A DNA stretch of 64,000 bases from Siniperca chuatsi (GCF_020085105.1 NC_058062.1:3808945-3872944); one strand, 5' to 3'; shown: positions 46,243 through 59,583, counted from the stretch's first letter. Notes: generated by a model not told the origin, from the sequence alone. Made by a program: numbers and translations.

Positions 46243-46743
46243 AACAAGTGTCTTGCTGCTGCTGAACCTCTTTTTGTTTTATTCTTTTATGGAAGAAGAA
46301 AGAAGAAAAAATTATTTTTTTGCTATTTACCCTTTAACCCCTGGTAGATTTCTACTATTATTGTTTGTTATTGCACGGTTTTGTACTGAAATGGAAACAA
46401 TTAGCCTAATTAATTTTTAAAAAACCTAAAACCATAAACATCATGCAGCACACGGTAGCTAACTGGAAAAACTGTTAATGGGGAAAATTTATTGTTTGGA
46501 TTCTGTTAAAACCTGCAACACCTGTTAGCTTTACAACCTTTTTTATTTTTTATTATTATTTTATTTACTGCTGTACTATACCTTATATTATGTTATACTA
46601 AATTACTACTTTTCACCTTATATTTTATGTCCCATACTATATTCTTCTGCACTATATTACTGATACAATATTATGTTAATATGTTATACTGTTTTATTAC
46701 ACTATGTACTACATCATATTTGTTACTATACAGACAAACACTA

Positions 46744-47425
46744 AGTATTATTATTTAATCATATGTTTTATTCTGGTGTATGCTGTTATAGTAGATGGTA
46801 TCATATTACTCTTACATATATTATACTTTGCTGACTTTGCGGCTGCTAATCACCACTATGTCACTTCACTTGAGACAATATTGACCCAAACTGCTATAAT
46901 CAGACATCAATGAACAAATATTGTCCTTTAGTGGTTACAGTGTGAGACTACAACAATATAGATATTCATTGTCATTCTCATTATTGTTCTTTAGACGTAT
47001 TGATATAGTTATTAATAGTCATACATGCATACTGTAGCCTACGTGGTGGTGGGCTGTCTCTTCTCAATTCAATTCAATTAAATTTTATTTATATATTATA
47101 TATATATTATGTATATTGCACAGCAGTATTATATAGTGCCAATTCATAACAGAAGTTATCTCATTGCGCTTTTCCTATAGAGCAGGTCAAGACCGTACTC
47201 TTTATAATATTAATTACAGAGACCCAACAAATCCCACCATGCGCAAGCATTTTGAATGTTTATTGTTATTTAATATAGACAAACAGGTATAATCATATTA
47301 TATATTATTCTGGTGTATGCTGTTACAGTGGATGGTATCATATTACTCTTACATATGCTATACTTTGCTGACTTTGCGGCTACTAATCACACCAGTATAT
47401 CACTTCACTTGGGACAATACAGCAA
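46744..47425 (+). repeat. Duplicated segment pair flanking a retroelement 3' end
   Basis: Segment 46744-46890 and segment 47258-47425 share GATGGTATCATATTACTCTT and ATACTTTGCTGACTTTGCGG with few changes. Between them, about 47066-47225 carries CAATTCAATTCAATTAAATT, then GCCAATTCATAACAGAAGTT and ACAGAGACCCAACAAATCCC, which I recall as a common fish retroelement 3' region. Confidence 0.7.
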
Positions 47426-47924
47426 TATTAGTTTAAGTACAACACTGTTCACGGGTACTGTACTGCTTGCCTTGTAATTTTGAGTTTAATTGCTCGTGTA
47501 TAGTTTCTATTTTTATTTCTATTATTATTTTATATACTTTATTTATTTTTACTTATCTTTCATTTATCTGTACTTATTTCTGTCCTTTTATCTTATTTTC
47601 TTTTATCCCATTGCCCCCACTCCGGTGTCTATATACACAAGTCACATTGTTGGTTTCTTGCTGTATATCTTTATACATGTTTATTTTTTGAAGAAAACAC
47701 AAACAAAAACAAATAGTTGATGGTTTTATTTTGTAGGTTGTGACCGGATGTTGTATGGTGATACGGCGTCAGATGACACCTCCATGACGACAGCGGGTAA
47801 CAGATCTGCGTTTGACAGATGTTGGTTCGGGATTAACCGCTTCATTCAATGCCGAGTACCGCAGGAGGAGAGCGGTCTGTGTTTGGACTATTCACCCGCG
47901 GAGGAGAGCTACGCTGACTCAAAC

Positions 47925-50900
47925 ATGTCCGGCGAAAAGGCGACGAGTCCGTGTAACAAATTTCAAGCCAACATTTTTAATAAAAGTAAATGCCAAAACT
48001 GCTTCAAGTCCCGCGAGCTGCATCCGTTGACCGACCATGACATGGAGCAGGTAACGTTAAACTACACTTCCGTTAATATGACAGTTGGTTAATACATTTT
48101 AAAGAGTTTATATTTTTACCCTAAAATCTTTAAAAAGTAAGTTATGACACCATATTTTTTTTACATCCAGAAAACACCTTATTGTAACTCATATTCGACG
48201 TAGTTATATCCATTTATTAGCATCCTAAACTGACTGACTGTTGGCTAGTTTTCTTCAATTAACGTTAAATTATTTATTTATTTAAGTCCGAAAACACACA
48301 AATGTGAAATGTTAAAACAGTTTAATTTTAGTTATCTGCTACTATATGATCACTTCGATCTGTTTAGCTAATCCATTAATCGTTGCTGTGTGAAAATCAA
48401 CAATTTAGGGACAAAGTTAGGGACTGTACACAAATTATTAGCAAGAAAGGCAGTTGTGTATTTATGTATTTTTTTTAAGTCTCTTCTCGAAACGCATTTT
48501 TATCGGAAAGCATAACCTGATCTTACCTGAGCTGTTTATTTTATTGGTTTTTATTAATTTTATCATTGATTGGTATTTTATGTGCTCTATAAATAAAGTT
48601 TATTATTATTATTATTTATTTTTGCTGAGGGGAGGGTTGTCAGACTTTTTCGGAAGAGTAGAGTATTTTCATTTTTCAAAACCCTAAATTTATATTTTAA
48701 TAGTTTTTAAAAAAAAAGAATCAAATAGTGGAAAATGGTGGTTGTAGTGTGTCATAACAGAACGCTTTGCCATGTGTAAACTGGCACAAAAAATTAAACT
48801 AAATATTGTCTCTACCAAAAAACGTTTCCCCCTTCACTTTATTCTGCATCATAGCAAAAAGGTAAAATAAAGTTAAATGTGTTATTCAAGTTCAGCCTTT
48901 TGTTAAGTTTGCCATAAAGTTAGAAATTGGTATCTCCTTTTCTAATTGATGGCTATTGTGAAAATTATTATTTCATAAATATATAAAGGTTTTAAATTAT
49001 TTTCGCTTTCCCTTTTTCGGTTATTATTGGTGGGAAGAGTTGTTCCAACCCACTGCTATATTTTGAGATATTAGGGTGAGGTTTTTTTTTTTCTCAGTCA
49101 AGGGTAGGGTCCAAATAAAATATTGATAATGCTGGGGAGGGTCTTGCAATTTTAAAAACTGAAATATCAGATTCAAACACCCCCACCCCACCCCACCCCA
49201 ACCTTCAACCTAGTAATTTTCATACAGTCCCTTAACTTCTTTCCGCTGCCCCCAAGTGGCCAAAAACATCAGGTATTGCAGGTTTAACAGCAAAATGCAT
49301 TTAAAGTATCAAAGTAAGTAATTGTTCTGCAGACAAATGGCCCGTCAGTAATTATATTATTATATATTACATGCAGGTCTTTATATACAGTTTGGTAGTT
49401 AAATTTAAATCATTGCTTTGTATTTTAAGCTAATCATACTCTGCAAAGCAACTATAGCTGTCTTGTAAATGTAGTGGAGTAAAAGTATTTCACCTCTGAA
49501 ATGTAGAGTAAAGTAGCATACAATGGAAATACTCAAGTTAAGTACAAGTCCCTCAAACTTTTGCTTAAGTACATTACTTGTGTGAATGTAGTTTTTTAAT
49601 TTCCACCACACCCAGCAGCGTACTATTGTCTGATTTTAACTTGCAAGAGAAGCATGTGGATTAATCACTTTCCCATTACCAATTAATCAGTTAAATATAT
49701 GTATTTGCATGAGTGATCATGTCAAAAATAAAAATACCCTTCACAATCCCCCACAGCCCTAAGTGATAAATTGCTTATATTGTCCACTGAATTTGACACC
49801 TGATATGATATATCATGTATATGATATATGATATGATATAACAGACAAAATCAGCAAAAAAATAAGTATTTCAGACGGTAGAATCAGAAAATGTTTAAGT
49901 TTTACTGGATATTTGACAAATAATTATCCAAATTATCTCTTAATCCACTTACTGGTAACCATCTAAACATTTCAGCAGAATAGTCATTCATTTATTTCTA
50001 TGCACTTGCACAGCAGCGCTGGTTCACTGCCTCTGAAAACATTGTTCTTGCAGGTCTGTCATGTGGAGGTGATGTAAGGAGACGATCATGACGGCTTCCT
50101 ACATGCCTCACATTGTTAAAATATGTTATTACTCCCTGTCCCTCTGCCTGGTTTCACTGCACCCTGTAATTTCAGCGCTGTTGCTCAACCTGCAAACACA
50201 GTCAAATGTGCTCTTTTGTATGTAGTTTAACATGTAAAACTACATACTGTGTGCATATTACTTCGATAGAAGAGCATTTTCTCAACTCCCCTAGTTTTCT
50301 TGAGTGATACAAAGAGAATCTCCCCCCTCTTTTTCTTCAGTGTCAAAACATCTTGGTCCATTTGGGGACACCAGGGAGCACAAAGCCACATTTATTTTCT
50401 TTGCTCAACCCAACTTTCAGCCATATACACAAAAAAATAAATAGATAAATAAATCAGTGCAAATAGACAGAGATAAAGATTTCGTGTAGAGCTGAAACAA
50501 TAAGTTGATTCATCAATCGCAAGGAAATTAATCGTTTTTCAAACAATAATGCCAACACCTTCTCTTCTTCCAGCGTCTTAAATGTGAGAATTTGCTGCTT
50601 TCTTTATCTTATGTAACAGTAGAATTTATATCTTTGGGTTTTGGACTCTTGGTCGGACAAAACAAGCGATTTGAAGACGTCACCATTTAATAGACCAAAC
50701 AAACATAATCAGTAAATTAATCGATAATGAAAATAATCATTAGTTGCAGCTAATCTGAACCCAGATAGCTGATCAAGAAGATACCTCATTTTAATCGTAT
50801 ACAGCATATATTTTTGATGATCCACCCAAAAGAGATTTGCCCCCAACTGAAAAGAAATGTTTTGTATTTTCTGTGTTTTCTTGTCAGCGTTAGGGGTCTG

Positions 50901-53900
50901 GAGTTCAAAGTGTGGATTGATTGAAAGGTTTGCCACAATGGTGCTTTCATGTGCAGTCACATAAATTAGAAAATAATCTTTTTTTTAACAAATACATAAC
51001 AGAACCAGCAATCTTGATATGGATCCCTTAGATTTTCTTGAAAAATGAACTCTGTAAAGGTGGCGCTGTTTCTAAATGACCTCAAACCTAGTTTGGCATT
51101 TCTGTACTTAAGTTTCTTGTTACTTCCCGGGCGACATGTACTGGTGTACTGCTATTATTTAATTTCGGCAGATGTATCTGCCGGGGCGTTTTATCAGTCT
51201 AGCTCTACTTGTTTTGTCCGTCCACAAGGTGGGAAAACCCAAAGATATTTAATTCACTATCGCATAAGACGAAGAAAAGCATCCGATCCTCACATTTGAG
51301 AAGCAGGAAGGAGGGAACGTTTGACATTTTAGCTAGAAGAAATGACTTAAAGAATTAATTGATTATATAAACAGTTGCCGATTTGATTGACTAATTGTTT
51401 CATTACATTAGTTAGGTGATTACAGCCTGTGGTTCATCACCTCAGATGCTGAATGCTAACTATTCAGTTTCCACTTTCCCCCATTAATTACAGGCAAAAC
51501 CCATCTACGGAGGCTGGCTGTGTTTGGCTCCTGAGGGGACAGATTTTAACAACCCGATGCAGAGGTCAAGGGTAGGACATGGTGAAACTGAGCTGAAATA
51601 CACACACATTTTCCAGTTCTTTATTGTGACTTTTTCCCCACAAAAAAATGCCGCTGTAGTGATTTTGTTCGTTGTGTCTCAATGTCAGAAATGGCAGCGG
51701 CGCTTCTTTATCCTGTATGAACACGGCAGCCTGAGCTTTGCCCTGGATGAACTGGTAAGAAACTGCTCAGATAGTGAAACTATAACACAAATATTGAATT
51801 TCAACAAATATACATAAGGTAGCAGTGTACAGTAAATCCTGTTCCGTATATGCAGCTGCATTTACAGTATGTTGGGATCAAGCATGCATCTTTAGGCCAG
51901 ATGTCGTGTGCAGAACCACAGGAGATGATTTGGGCTTAGCCTGTCCTCTAATGCACACATCCCCCTCTCTCTGTGATCAACTCAAATCTCATTTCCTCAT
52001 CTCTTTCATTCCACACTCAACACCACAAACTACTTTCTGTTTAACTGTCATTTGTCTGCGTTCTGGTGATCAGTCCTAGCAACACAATATCAGTAAACCA
52101 GAATAATTTGGATGCTCTGATTCTCCTCCAGCCGAGCACTTTGCCACAGGGGACAGTGAACATGAATCTGTGCACAGACATCACTGATGCAGAGCCCAGG
52201 ACAGGCCAGAGAAATGCACTCTGCATCGTCACGCCGGAGCTGGAAATATTCATTCGTGGTGACAATAAAGAGATCATTAATGGGTCAGTATAAAACTGTA
52301 GAAAAATTACAGGAGCAGCAAGTAATAGTGTTTCCTGTATCCCACCGAACTAATGTTTTGTCTCTTGTTTCTATGTTTGTATACCAGGTGGGGTGAACAG
52401 CTTGCGCTCTATCTACGGACAAACAAGCAGAATCAAAAGAAAAAACGCAAAGTGGAGCCTGTTGCTACCCAGGTAGCAAATCAAATGCTTCAGGACACAT
52501 TTAAGCACACATTGTGTTTTTCCTGCGAGCTGAACGATGCTGGAACACTTTGATCCAGTGCAAGATTACTCAACTACAGGTCTGATTGCCATGAAATTCA
52601 TTGTAGATATTCATGGTCCTCAGAGGATGAATCCTGGTGTTTTTGGCGACCCCCTGACCTTCCATCTTGGATCAGTATAAGACCAAAATGTCCACTAATA
52701 CACAAACAAGACTGTGGAGCTAAATGCTAACGTCAGCATGCTAACATGCTCACAGTGTTAGTGCTAACATGCTGATGTTTAGCAGGTATAATGTTTCCCA
52801 TGTTCACCCTCTTAGTTTAGCGTGTTAGCATGCAAACATTTGCTAATTAGCACTAAACATAAAAACACAGGCTTTCAAAAACTGCAAACAAAACATCTCA
52901 TAATCTGTTCGGCAGATTGCCATTAAATCAAATCATTTATATTTCCAAGGTGACCTCGTGGCCTTTTTTTACCCTCAGGGACAAACAATTTAGCCCGACT
53001 CTTTCTAAGGCTGTAAAAAACACTTGGCAATTGTGCTGAAATAATCAATCCATTAATCGATTAGTCAATGGATAGAAAATTAATCAGCAACAGTTTTTTA
53101 ATCGTTTAGGTTAGTTATCAAGCAGAAACATTAGGGATTAATGTTTAATTTAAATGTGTGGATTTTATGCTTTTCTTTTTTTTATTTCATTGTAAATTTA
53201 ATTAGGGCAGCGATTATTTTCACTATTGATCAATCTGCAGATTATTTCCTTAATCGATTAATAGTGGGAAAATAATTTCCTAAAGCCCGAGGTGATGTCA
53301 TCAAATTGCTTGTTTTCCCCAATCAACAATCCCAAACCTTAAATGTAAAGCAGCAGATCCTCACAATTGAGAAGCTGGAACAAAGGAATTTTTGGCATTT
53401 TTGCTTGAAAAGTGACTTAAATGAAAAATCAATTATCAAAATAGTTGCCGATAATTTTTCTGTTGATCGACTAATCGATTAATTGACCATTTTCAGCTCA
53501 TTTCCGCTCTAAATAGAATAGCTTTTGGTTTTGGACTGTTGGTCGAATAAAACAAAACTGATCTGGGAAATTGGGATAAAAATAATCATTAGTTGCAGCC
53601 CTACTTGGTAGCATGTTATCATTATTTATCGTCTCTAAGAAGTGTATACACATATAATAAAATGTTTATTACACATTATAATGTAGTAATCAGATATGAG
53701 GACGTTTTAAAGTGTTAATTAATGTACAGTATTTTCAACAATTAGAACTTCTCCTATGAAGACATATTTGTATCATTTATCATCTGTTTATACACCAGCA
53801 TCCAGTTATCGATGCTTCACAGGAGGAGTTATATTGTAGTTGTTGATGAATACACTAATAAACACTTACATCTGCTTACAACTACATTACAGTGTGTTAT

Positions 53901-56900
53901 AAACTATTTATTAAATGTTTATATACTGCTTATAAATACTAAATGGGGGGTTAAAGTAAAAATAAATAAATAAAAATGAATTATCTTTTTGTTTTTCTAA
54001 CAAAACATTAGGAACCCAGTCCAGCAAAGATGGCTGCAACTGATCCAAGTTTTCCGTCCTCGGAGAACGCTGCAGAGTCCGGCTGCGGTCGGTGGCAGGA
54101 AGACCAGCAGGGCAGGGGACCGGGTGTAACCCCCATGTGGACTGTCACAGACGCAGATCCCCCGGGCCCCGAGCAGACCCCTGCAGGTGCAGCAGAAGCA
54201 AAACACACACATACCCAGGCTTTCATGTCTGTCAGCCACTTCCTGTCCTCTCTCACTGTCCTAACGTCCTGCAGATGTTCACACGCTTACAGCTTTTTAT
54301 TTATACATTTCATTTAAGCCATTTTGTTTAACCAGGCATGTTGACCGAGTACTGATTTGCAATCATGGGAACGGAGCTGGAGGAATTTCAGCTGGAAGCA
54401 GAGTTACATAAACACAGACTGACCGGCAGAAACACACTGTGAGATGTGCAGGAAAACCCGTGTCTCGAACCTTCAGACATCATAAAAGCCAAACATGATC
54501 CATAAAAGACCTCTTAAACAAGTCCTAATAGGCTTGGTGATTAGCACAGGACAGGTATTCCTCCTTACTGGGACTTTGTGCTGTGACAAAGTGGACAGCA
54601 GCACCCATCTGGCGTCAGACTTATTGCAGGGTCTGGAAAGGTCCTGTAATAAAGTCCTGGACTAACTCCTGCTGACTATAGGCTCCTTCATTAGAGCGAT
54701 GGAGGTTATACACAAGGGACCGTCTGAGAGCCAATGAATGATGCTCTGTCAGGGTTCGCTCTTTTTTGAATTCCTGGACCATCATTGAATTCATTGAGGT
54801 GTTTTCCAGACAGGCACAGGTAATATTGATCAGTTCTCTGAGGAAGTCAGTCAATATCTGAGAAAGCGGTAATGGTACATGTATTTTATATCAGACATCA
54901 TTGATGTTTTTTTAGACAGACAACATTAACTGACGCATATAGTCAAATCTTTAGGTCATGGAGCCACTGTGATTCATATATGGAAACTCATGAAAAGGTG
55001 AGCTCATTGTTTTGGTTTTAAGGCAAATTAACTGTAATGTTCAACAACAACCTCGTCTACAGCAGACAGCTGTTTTCAGCGAAAAAGCTCTAAAAACCCA
55101 CAGTACACTACCTGCTCAGCACCAAACCGCAGACAGACAAAGTTAACAACTAGCTAGTGAACATAGTGGAGCATTTAGCAGCTTTCCTATATTTATAACG
55201 TTAAGTCATCTCCTCTTCTTCAGTCCAGTTCAACCATCTTTTTTGTTGATTTTTATTCATGTTTTTTGTCATTGTACTTCTTCCTAAACAAAATGATTTC
55301 ATTTTCATATGAAACAGAAAATGGTTTGCAGTTCAAGATCAATGTTACCTTTAGAAAATCTGAATATTAACCCACTTCAAAACTTTCTAAACTTGAGAAA
55401 AGTACTGTATATCATTAAGCAAAATATTAACAGGGAAAACTATGGAGGTTTTGTGCCACTGGCCGCAGTGTGAACCCTGACAGTGTTGTGTGATTAAAGA
55501 AGAATGATTTCATCCAGCTATTATTATGTGGTAAAGAGACATTGGATCTCAAATGCCTTCAAAAAACAGCTACTTCAGACACGACTGCACAGTTACACCA
55601 AACTGTGTTCCTGCCCTCAGTATATCTAACAGTCTGAAACCCTTTTGTGTTGCTTTCTATATCCAGGCAACACACATACCTACCTGTGCCCGGTCTCCAG
55701 GGACTCTCTGACTTTGGATGGCGCTGGCAGTTTCGTCAGCCCAGTTGGGTCCTTGGACTTGGTGGCCAATGGAAACGCAGACCCTGGCGGTAACAACCAG
55801 CTGGCTGAGTCAAACAACATCCAAACATCAGCAAACAACAAGAACCAGAGCCAGGACAGAAGGTTAGAAATGAATTGGGGGAAGATTAGCAATTTCCAGC
55901 CAATTTTGATAGTAACGTGTGTAAGTAACTCTTCTATACGTTGTGTTTGGCAGCAATCTCTTTATTTTCTTATGTATGTTTGCATGTATTCTGTGAGTAA
56001 CAGCCATTTAAAGTGCCTTGGCAGAGGAAAAGGGGTAAATGTGCAAGCAATTAGCACAAAGGACATCCAATGCCTCTCTGCTTCCCCCCAGTATAAAGCC
56101 GAACAGCCATCACACACTGCTAAACACCAGATCAAAGGCTCACGCTCTAACCCTCCATTAGAGATCTGACTGCCGCATTTTTAAATTTAGCTTAAAGAAA
56201 CCCTCCCAGCTTGTGCCCCAGCAGCATGTAAACCAGTCACATGAGGAGAGTACATCTCATTTCTTCACTCATTGCCTTTTTGGGCAATAAAAACACAAAA
56301 TACTTATGCCCCCCAAATAAGGCCAGAAATTCCAAAACGCTGGTGTAATTAGAGATCTGCGGCATTGTTTCTCAGGACCTTAATGCTGACTGTCTTCCCG
56401 CCTGTCAGAGGAAGTAGACTTCAGCTTGAAGCACAGTTTCAGGGCACAAGTCTGTCTGCACTCACCAGAGGCAGAACGGGCACTAAGACATCAACTCTAT
56501 AATGTACTGAAAGTTACAAAGCAACTTAGAAACAGTAACTGTTGGCATTGCCAGGACAGAGATCAACGTGTGACGTTTCATGTTTTTACAGACTGTGTTA
56601 AATATTTTGAAAATAGGGTTTTAAAGTTTATATCATGCTGTCATTATGATAAAGAAAACTAAAAACTCCCATCATTATTTGATAATATTGCTACATTAAT
56701 GTCTCTATTTACAACTTTGCTAGCGAGAACAAGGTGAACTAAACCTCGCAAGCTAGCAAGCTAACAAAGCCACTATATAATGAATAGCTTTGAATGAATC
56801 GTAGAAAAGGTTTCAGTCATAGTCACCTGGACACTGTTTTCAGAATCAAGACGTTTCGGCTCCCATCCGGAAGTCATTCTCAATTGTGAAGAGATGGACC

Positions 56901-58195
56901 AGGAACTCAGAAATTTAAGCTACTCTGTGTTACATAATAAAGCCCTGCCATCAGGAAGGAGTCTTCCTGAGTATCTGTTAATAGCTAATTTCACCTGAAA
57001 CTGACCTAATTGTTTCCATGATGGCCCAGTAACAGATACTCAGGTAGACTCCTTCCTGATGGCAGGGCTCAAGTACTTTGGTTTACAACTAAATACCGGC
57101 AAAACTAGTGACATTCACATCAGCCTCAGCTGTAGTATGTGTTTACTGCTAATTAGCAAATGTTAGCATGCTAACACGCTAAACTAAGATGGTGAACATT
57201 ACACCTGCTAAATGTTACCATGTTAGCATACTGACGTTAGCATTTAGCTCAGAACACTACTGTGCCTAAATACAGCCACACAGAGCTACTAGCATGGCTG
57301 TAGACTATTGTTTTCACTGTCAGTTAATCTACTGATTATTCCTTTAATTAAATGATCAATCATTTACTCTATAAAATGTCAAAAATAATGACAAATACCA
57401 ATCACAAGTTACCAATGCCCAAATTGATATCAGCACTAGATTCAGACGCAGTTTATAGTTGCTCCCATTTGTTAATGGTTGTTGAATTAAATTGTTTGTT
57501 GAACACAACAAAATACTGCAATCAAAACAAACTCAACTAAACTCAAAACTCAAAAACCGACAGACAAATCAACATGTTTACACAACCCACTAAAGTAGAA
57601 TAATGTAAACGCAATGTGTTTCTGTCATCCTTGGCATCGACTTCCTATCAGCACACATCACACAAACAGATATTGATTTATCCAAAACCCAACTTTTAAC
57701 TGGCAGCATTGCTTTTCATCATCTGACAGTTGTGTACACATTATATCAGGTTACTTTGGGGTATTCGGCCTGTGTAATTCCTGCTCTGCTTCTACACTAA
57801 ACACCTCTGACAGCAGTGGGAAGGATGTCAGCTCTTATTTAGTCTCTCAACAGCAACGATAGCAGTGGTGACACTCAGAGAAAGGTCTGGGCTGCACTGA
57901 GTGTCCTCTGGGCTCTTTTCTGCTGCACAGGTGCTGTTTGGAGTCTATTTTCAAGCTGTCATCCTGAGTGTTATGCTGGAGGAAATTATGTCAGGACCCA
58001 CCAGTGTGTTAGTGGGGTCAGGGAAGCCACACACACATACAGGTGAAGTTTTTCACTAATTAGTTGTTCATGTTTTCCAGCCATGGCAGCCGAACAGAGA
58101 GGCTGCTGAGATTGGAGGCCACCGATAAAGAGCAGGAAGGGGGGACAGCTGTTTCCAGGAAGGGCAGGAGGGAGGCTCGCACCAACAAGCGAGAG
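47925..58195 (+). CDS. mprip: Myosin phosphatase Rho-interacting protein, N-terminal part (8 coding exons, continues beyond window)
   Basis: Coding exons are 47925-48050, 51494-51571, 51689-51754, 52132-52283, 52388-52472, 54012-54186, 55667-55862 and 58081-58195. They join in phase with GT-AG introns for 331 residues, and the last ends in a donor with no stop. Known role: an actin-binding scaffold (p116RIP) linking RhoA/ROCK and myosin phosphatase on stress fibres. The N-terminus has the signature NKFQANIFNKSKCQNCFK. A PH domain spans about 43-154 (PIYGGWL, KWQRRFFILYEHG, LYLRTNKQNQKKKRKVEP). The EPSPAKMAAT start of exon 6 resembles the human EPGPAKVAVT. Exons 6-8 are otherwise poorly conserved, low-complexity linker. 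The second PH domain and coiled coil would be to the right of the window. An in-frame ATG at 47748 could extend the N-terminus; 47925 is preferred by similarity. Confidence 0.93.
49300..49605 (-). repeat. Dispersed repeat family A, copy 7
   Basis: Contains AATGTAGTGGAGTAAAAGTA and CTTAAGTACATTACTTGTGT in mprip intron 1. Confidence 0.75.
50480..50760. repeat. Dispersed repeat family C, copy 6
   Basis: Contains GAGCTGAAACAATAAGTTGA, TTTTGGACTCTTGGTCGGAC and ATCATTAGTTGCAGCTAAT. It is close to a full-length copy, with matching ends. Confidence 0.75.
51255..51430. repeat. Dispersed repeat family C, copy 7 (partial)
   Basis: Contains GCATCCGATCCTCACATTTG, TTTGACATTTTAGCTAGAAG and TGACTAATTGTTTCATTACA. 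It ends about 65 bases before mprip exon 2. Confidence 0.65.
52560..52870 (-). repeat. Dispersed repeat family B, copy 4
   Basis: Contains GCTAACGTCAGCATGCTAAC, GCATGCAAACATTTGCTAAT and TAGCACTAAACA in mprip intron 5. Confidence 0.75.
53030..53625. repeat. Dispersed repeat family C, two copies in series
   Basis: 53030-53120 (AATCGATTAGTCAATGGATA) and 53200-53625 (CTAATCGATTAATTGACCAT, GGACTGTTGGTCGAATAAAA, CATTAGTTGCAGCCCTA) both match family C. They form a long repeat tract inside mprip intron 5. Confidence 0.7.
55046..55186 (+). repeat. Dispersed repeat H, copy 2 (other copy at 10415-10540)
   Basis: The phrase GTGAACATAGTGGAGCATTT, preceded by GCCCAGCACTAAAC- or GCTCAGCACCAAAC-like sequence, occurs here and at 10415-10540 in gsg1l2 intron 3. 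The two align over roughly 120 bases by eye. Confidence 0.65.
56941..57069. repeat. Near-perfect 40-base inverted repeat
   Basis: Arm 56941-56980 (starts AGCCCTGCCATCAGGAAGGA) and arm 57030-57069 (ends TCCTTCCTGATGGCAGGGCT) are reverse complements with 39 of 40 matches, separated by 49 bases. Just left is GACGTTTCGGCTCCCATCCGG (56850 area), a phrase I associate with Penelope-like or related retroelements. It lies in mprip intron 7. Confidence 0.85.
57080..57310 (-). repeat. Dispersed repeat family B, copy 5
   Basis: Contains GCTAATTAGCAAATGTTAGC, ATGCTAACACGCTAAACTAA and AGAGCTACTAGCATGGCTGT. Confidence 0.75.
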
Positions 58196-59583
58196 GTAAC
58201 CACACCAAGTACACATTTTATGCTACAGTATACCTCCGACACTGGACGAACTAGCCAACCATTAACTCACACTCACTGTATCTGGGTTCAAGTCACTGCG
58301 AGTCCCCCAGTTCTTCCTGGAGGCATTCCCAGGCCACGTAGGATATCGGCACTGTCTTCTTCATATATATTTTTCATACAATCCAGTAGGATTTTAAATG
58401 GTGTATTTAGCTTAAATGGTAACTACACCCTCAAATTCTGATAGATCCCTCCCTGCTAGCATATTCAGGGGTCAGGGGACACGGACCATTGTTCAGCGCA
58501 TGGATGTATTAAGGAGAACTACCTCATTCAAAGATGGCGCCCTATTCATTCCTATGAAAGTTGCTTATAGAACGCATAAACCAAAATACATACATAAACA
58601 ATCATTTCTTCAGGTATGTGACGCTCAAACAAATGTATTCACTGTATTACAGCAGCTTCTTTTTCAATGATTGCATATGTGGAAGAAGGCTTTTTGGGTC
58701 AGTGTGCGTCACGTGATGAGCACAGAAGTTGTAATACCGCGTGCGCCCACAGTAGTCAGTGTTGTATCTGGGCTAGCATCTCTACTGCTAGAGTGTATGA
58801 GTGTGTGTGTCTGTTGGGGAGTGTCACTACATAGCCATAGCCCTGCTGTTTATTGCAGTTAACGTTACTGTTCGTCAACCCTAAATATCTTATTAAGCTC
58901 TGAATATAGCACAGTTATCGTGGGTTGTGTTTACTGCCACTGTCGAGGAATAAATCTTAGCAGCGCTTATCAGGCTTGCTAATGCTAATGCTACCAGCAG
59001 CTCTGTGTGAGATGCACAAACTGGGGCTACAGTGAGCCAGTGTGCCATTATTTATATTTGGAGCAACATACGAAATAGACGTCGGAGTCTTGCCTATATC
59101 GTCACAGTTAGGCAGGGGCCAGAGAATTCAGCTGAACCGAACCAAACTTTCAAATCCAAGCAGACACATACTGTACAAGCTAATTTTTCTGCGGGAAAAA
59201 GCTGTTTTGTTGGGAAAATTACCTGTTTCAACATCATCAGCCAACAAGAATCTATGTGATTAGAGTATGAGAATTTTCTCAATGCATAAAAGAACTCCTT
59301 CTGCTCCTTTTGTTTATCTAAAAAAAATTAAAATCACCAAAATTGGACATGGTTTTCAATGGACAGGGACAATATGTAACACGTTCTTGGTCGTCACGGG
59401 GTCTCCTCCCAGTTGGACTTGCCCAGAATACCTTCAAAGTTAGTCATCCATGAGGCGTGTTTTGTTTAACAACATACAGTAATACTTTAAAATCACCAAA
59501 GCAACACGTTGTATAATTTCTGCAAGTTTCTGCATGTTTCATAATGTCACCTCTTTAGACAGTTCATCCAGTACATTTGTTAA

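Larger units (their letters stand above)
41946..47924. other. Intergenic region between u2af2 and mprip
   Basis: The first part should be the u2af2 3' untranslated region, with candidate AATAAA signals at 42681 and 44283. A LINE fragment lies at 45150-46155, next to an AT array (46175-46238). A duplicated segment pair and a retroelement 3' end follow (46744-47425). The stretch 42700-43850 has several AACGTTA and GCTAGC phrases but no feature that could be named. Confidence 0.6.
48051..51493 (+). other. mprip intron 1
   Basis: Contains a retroelement-like tail at about 48470-48625 (CTCTATAAATAAAGTTTATT followed by ATT repeats), a CCCCA run at 49177-49201, a family A repeat (49300-49605) and family C repeats (50480-50760 and 51255-51430). 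No additional exon was recognised. Confidence 0.6.

Noticed and set aside
54008-54256. Minus-strand frames of about 80 codons
   Set aside because: They are antisense to mprip exon 6, whose plus-strand frame joins its neighbours in phase.
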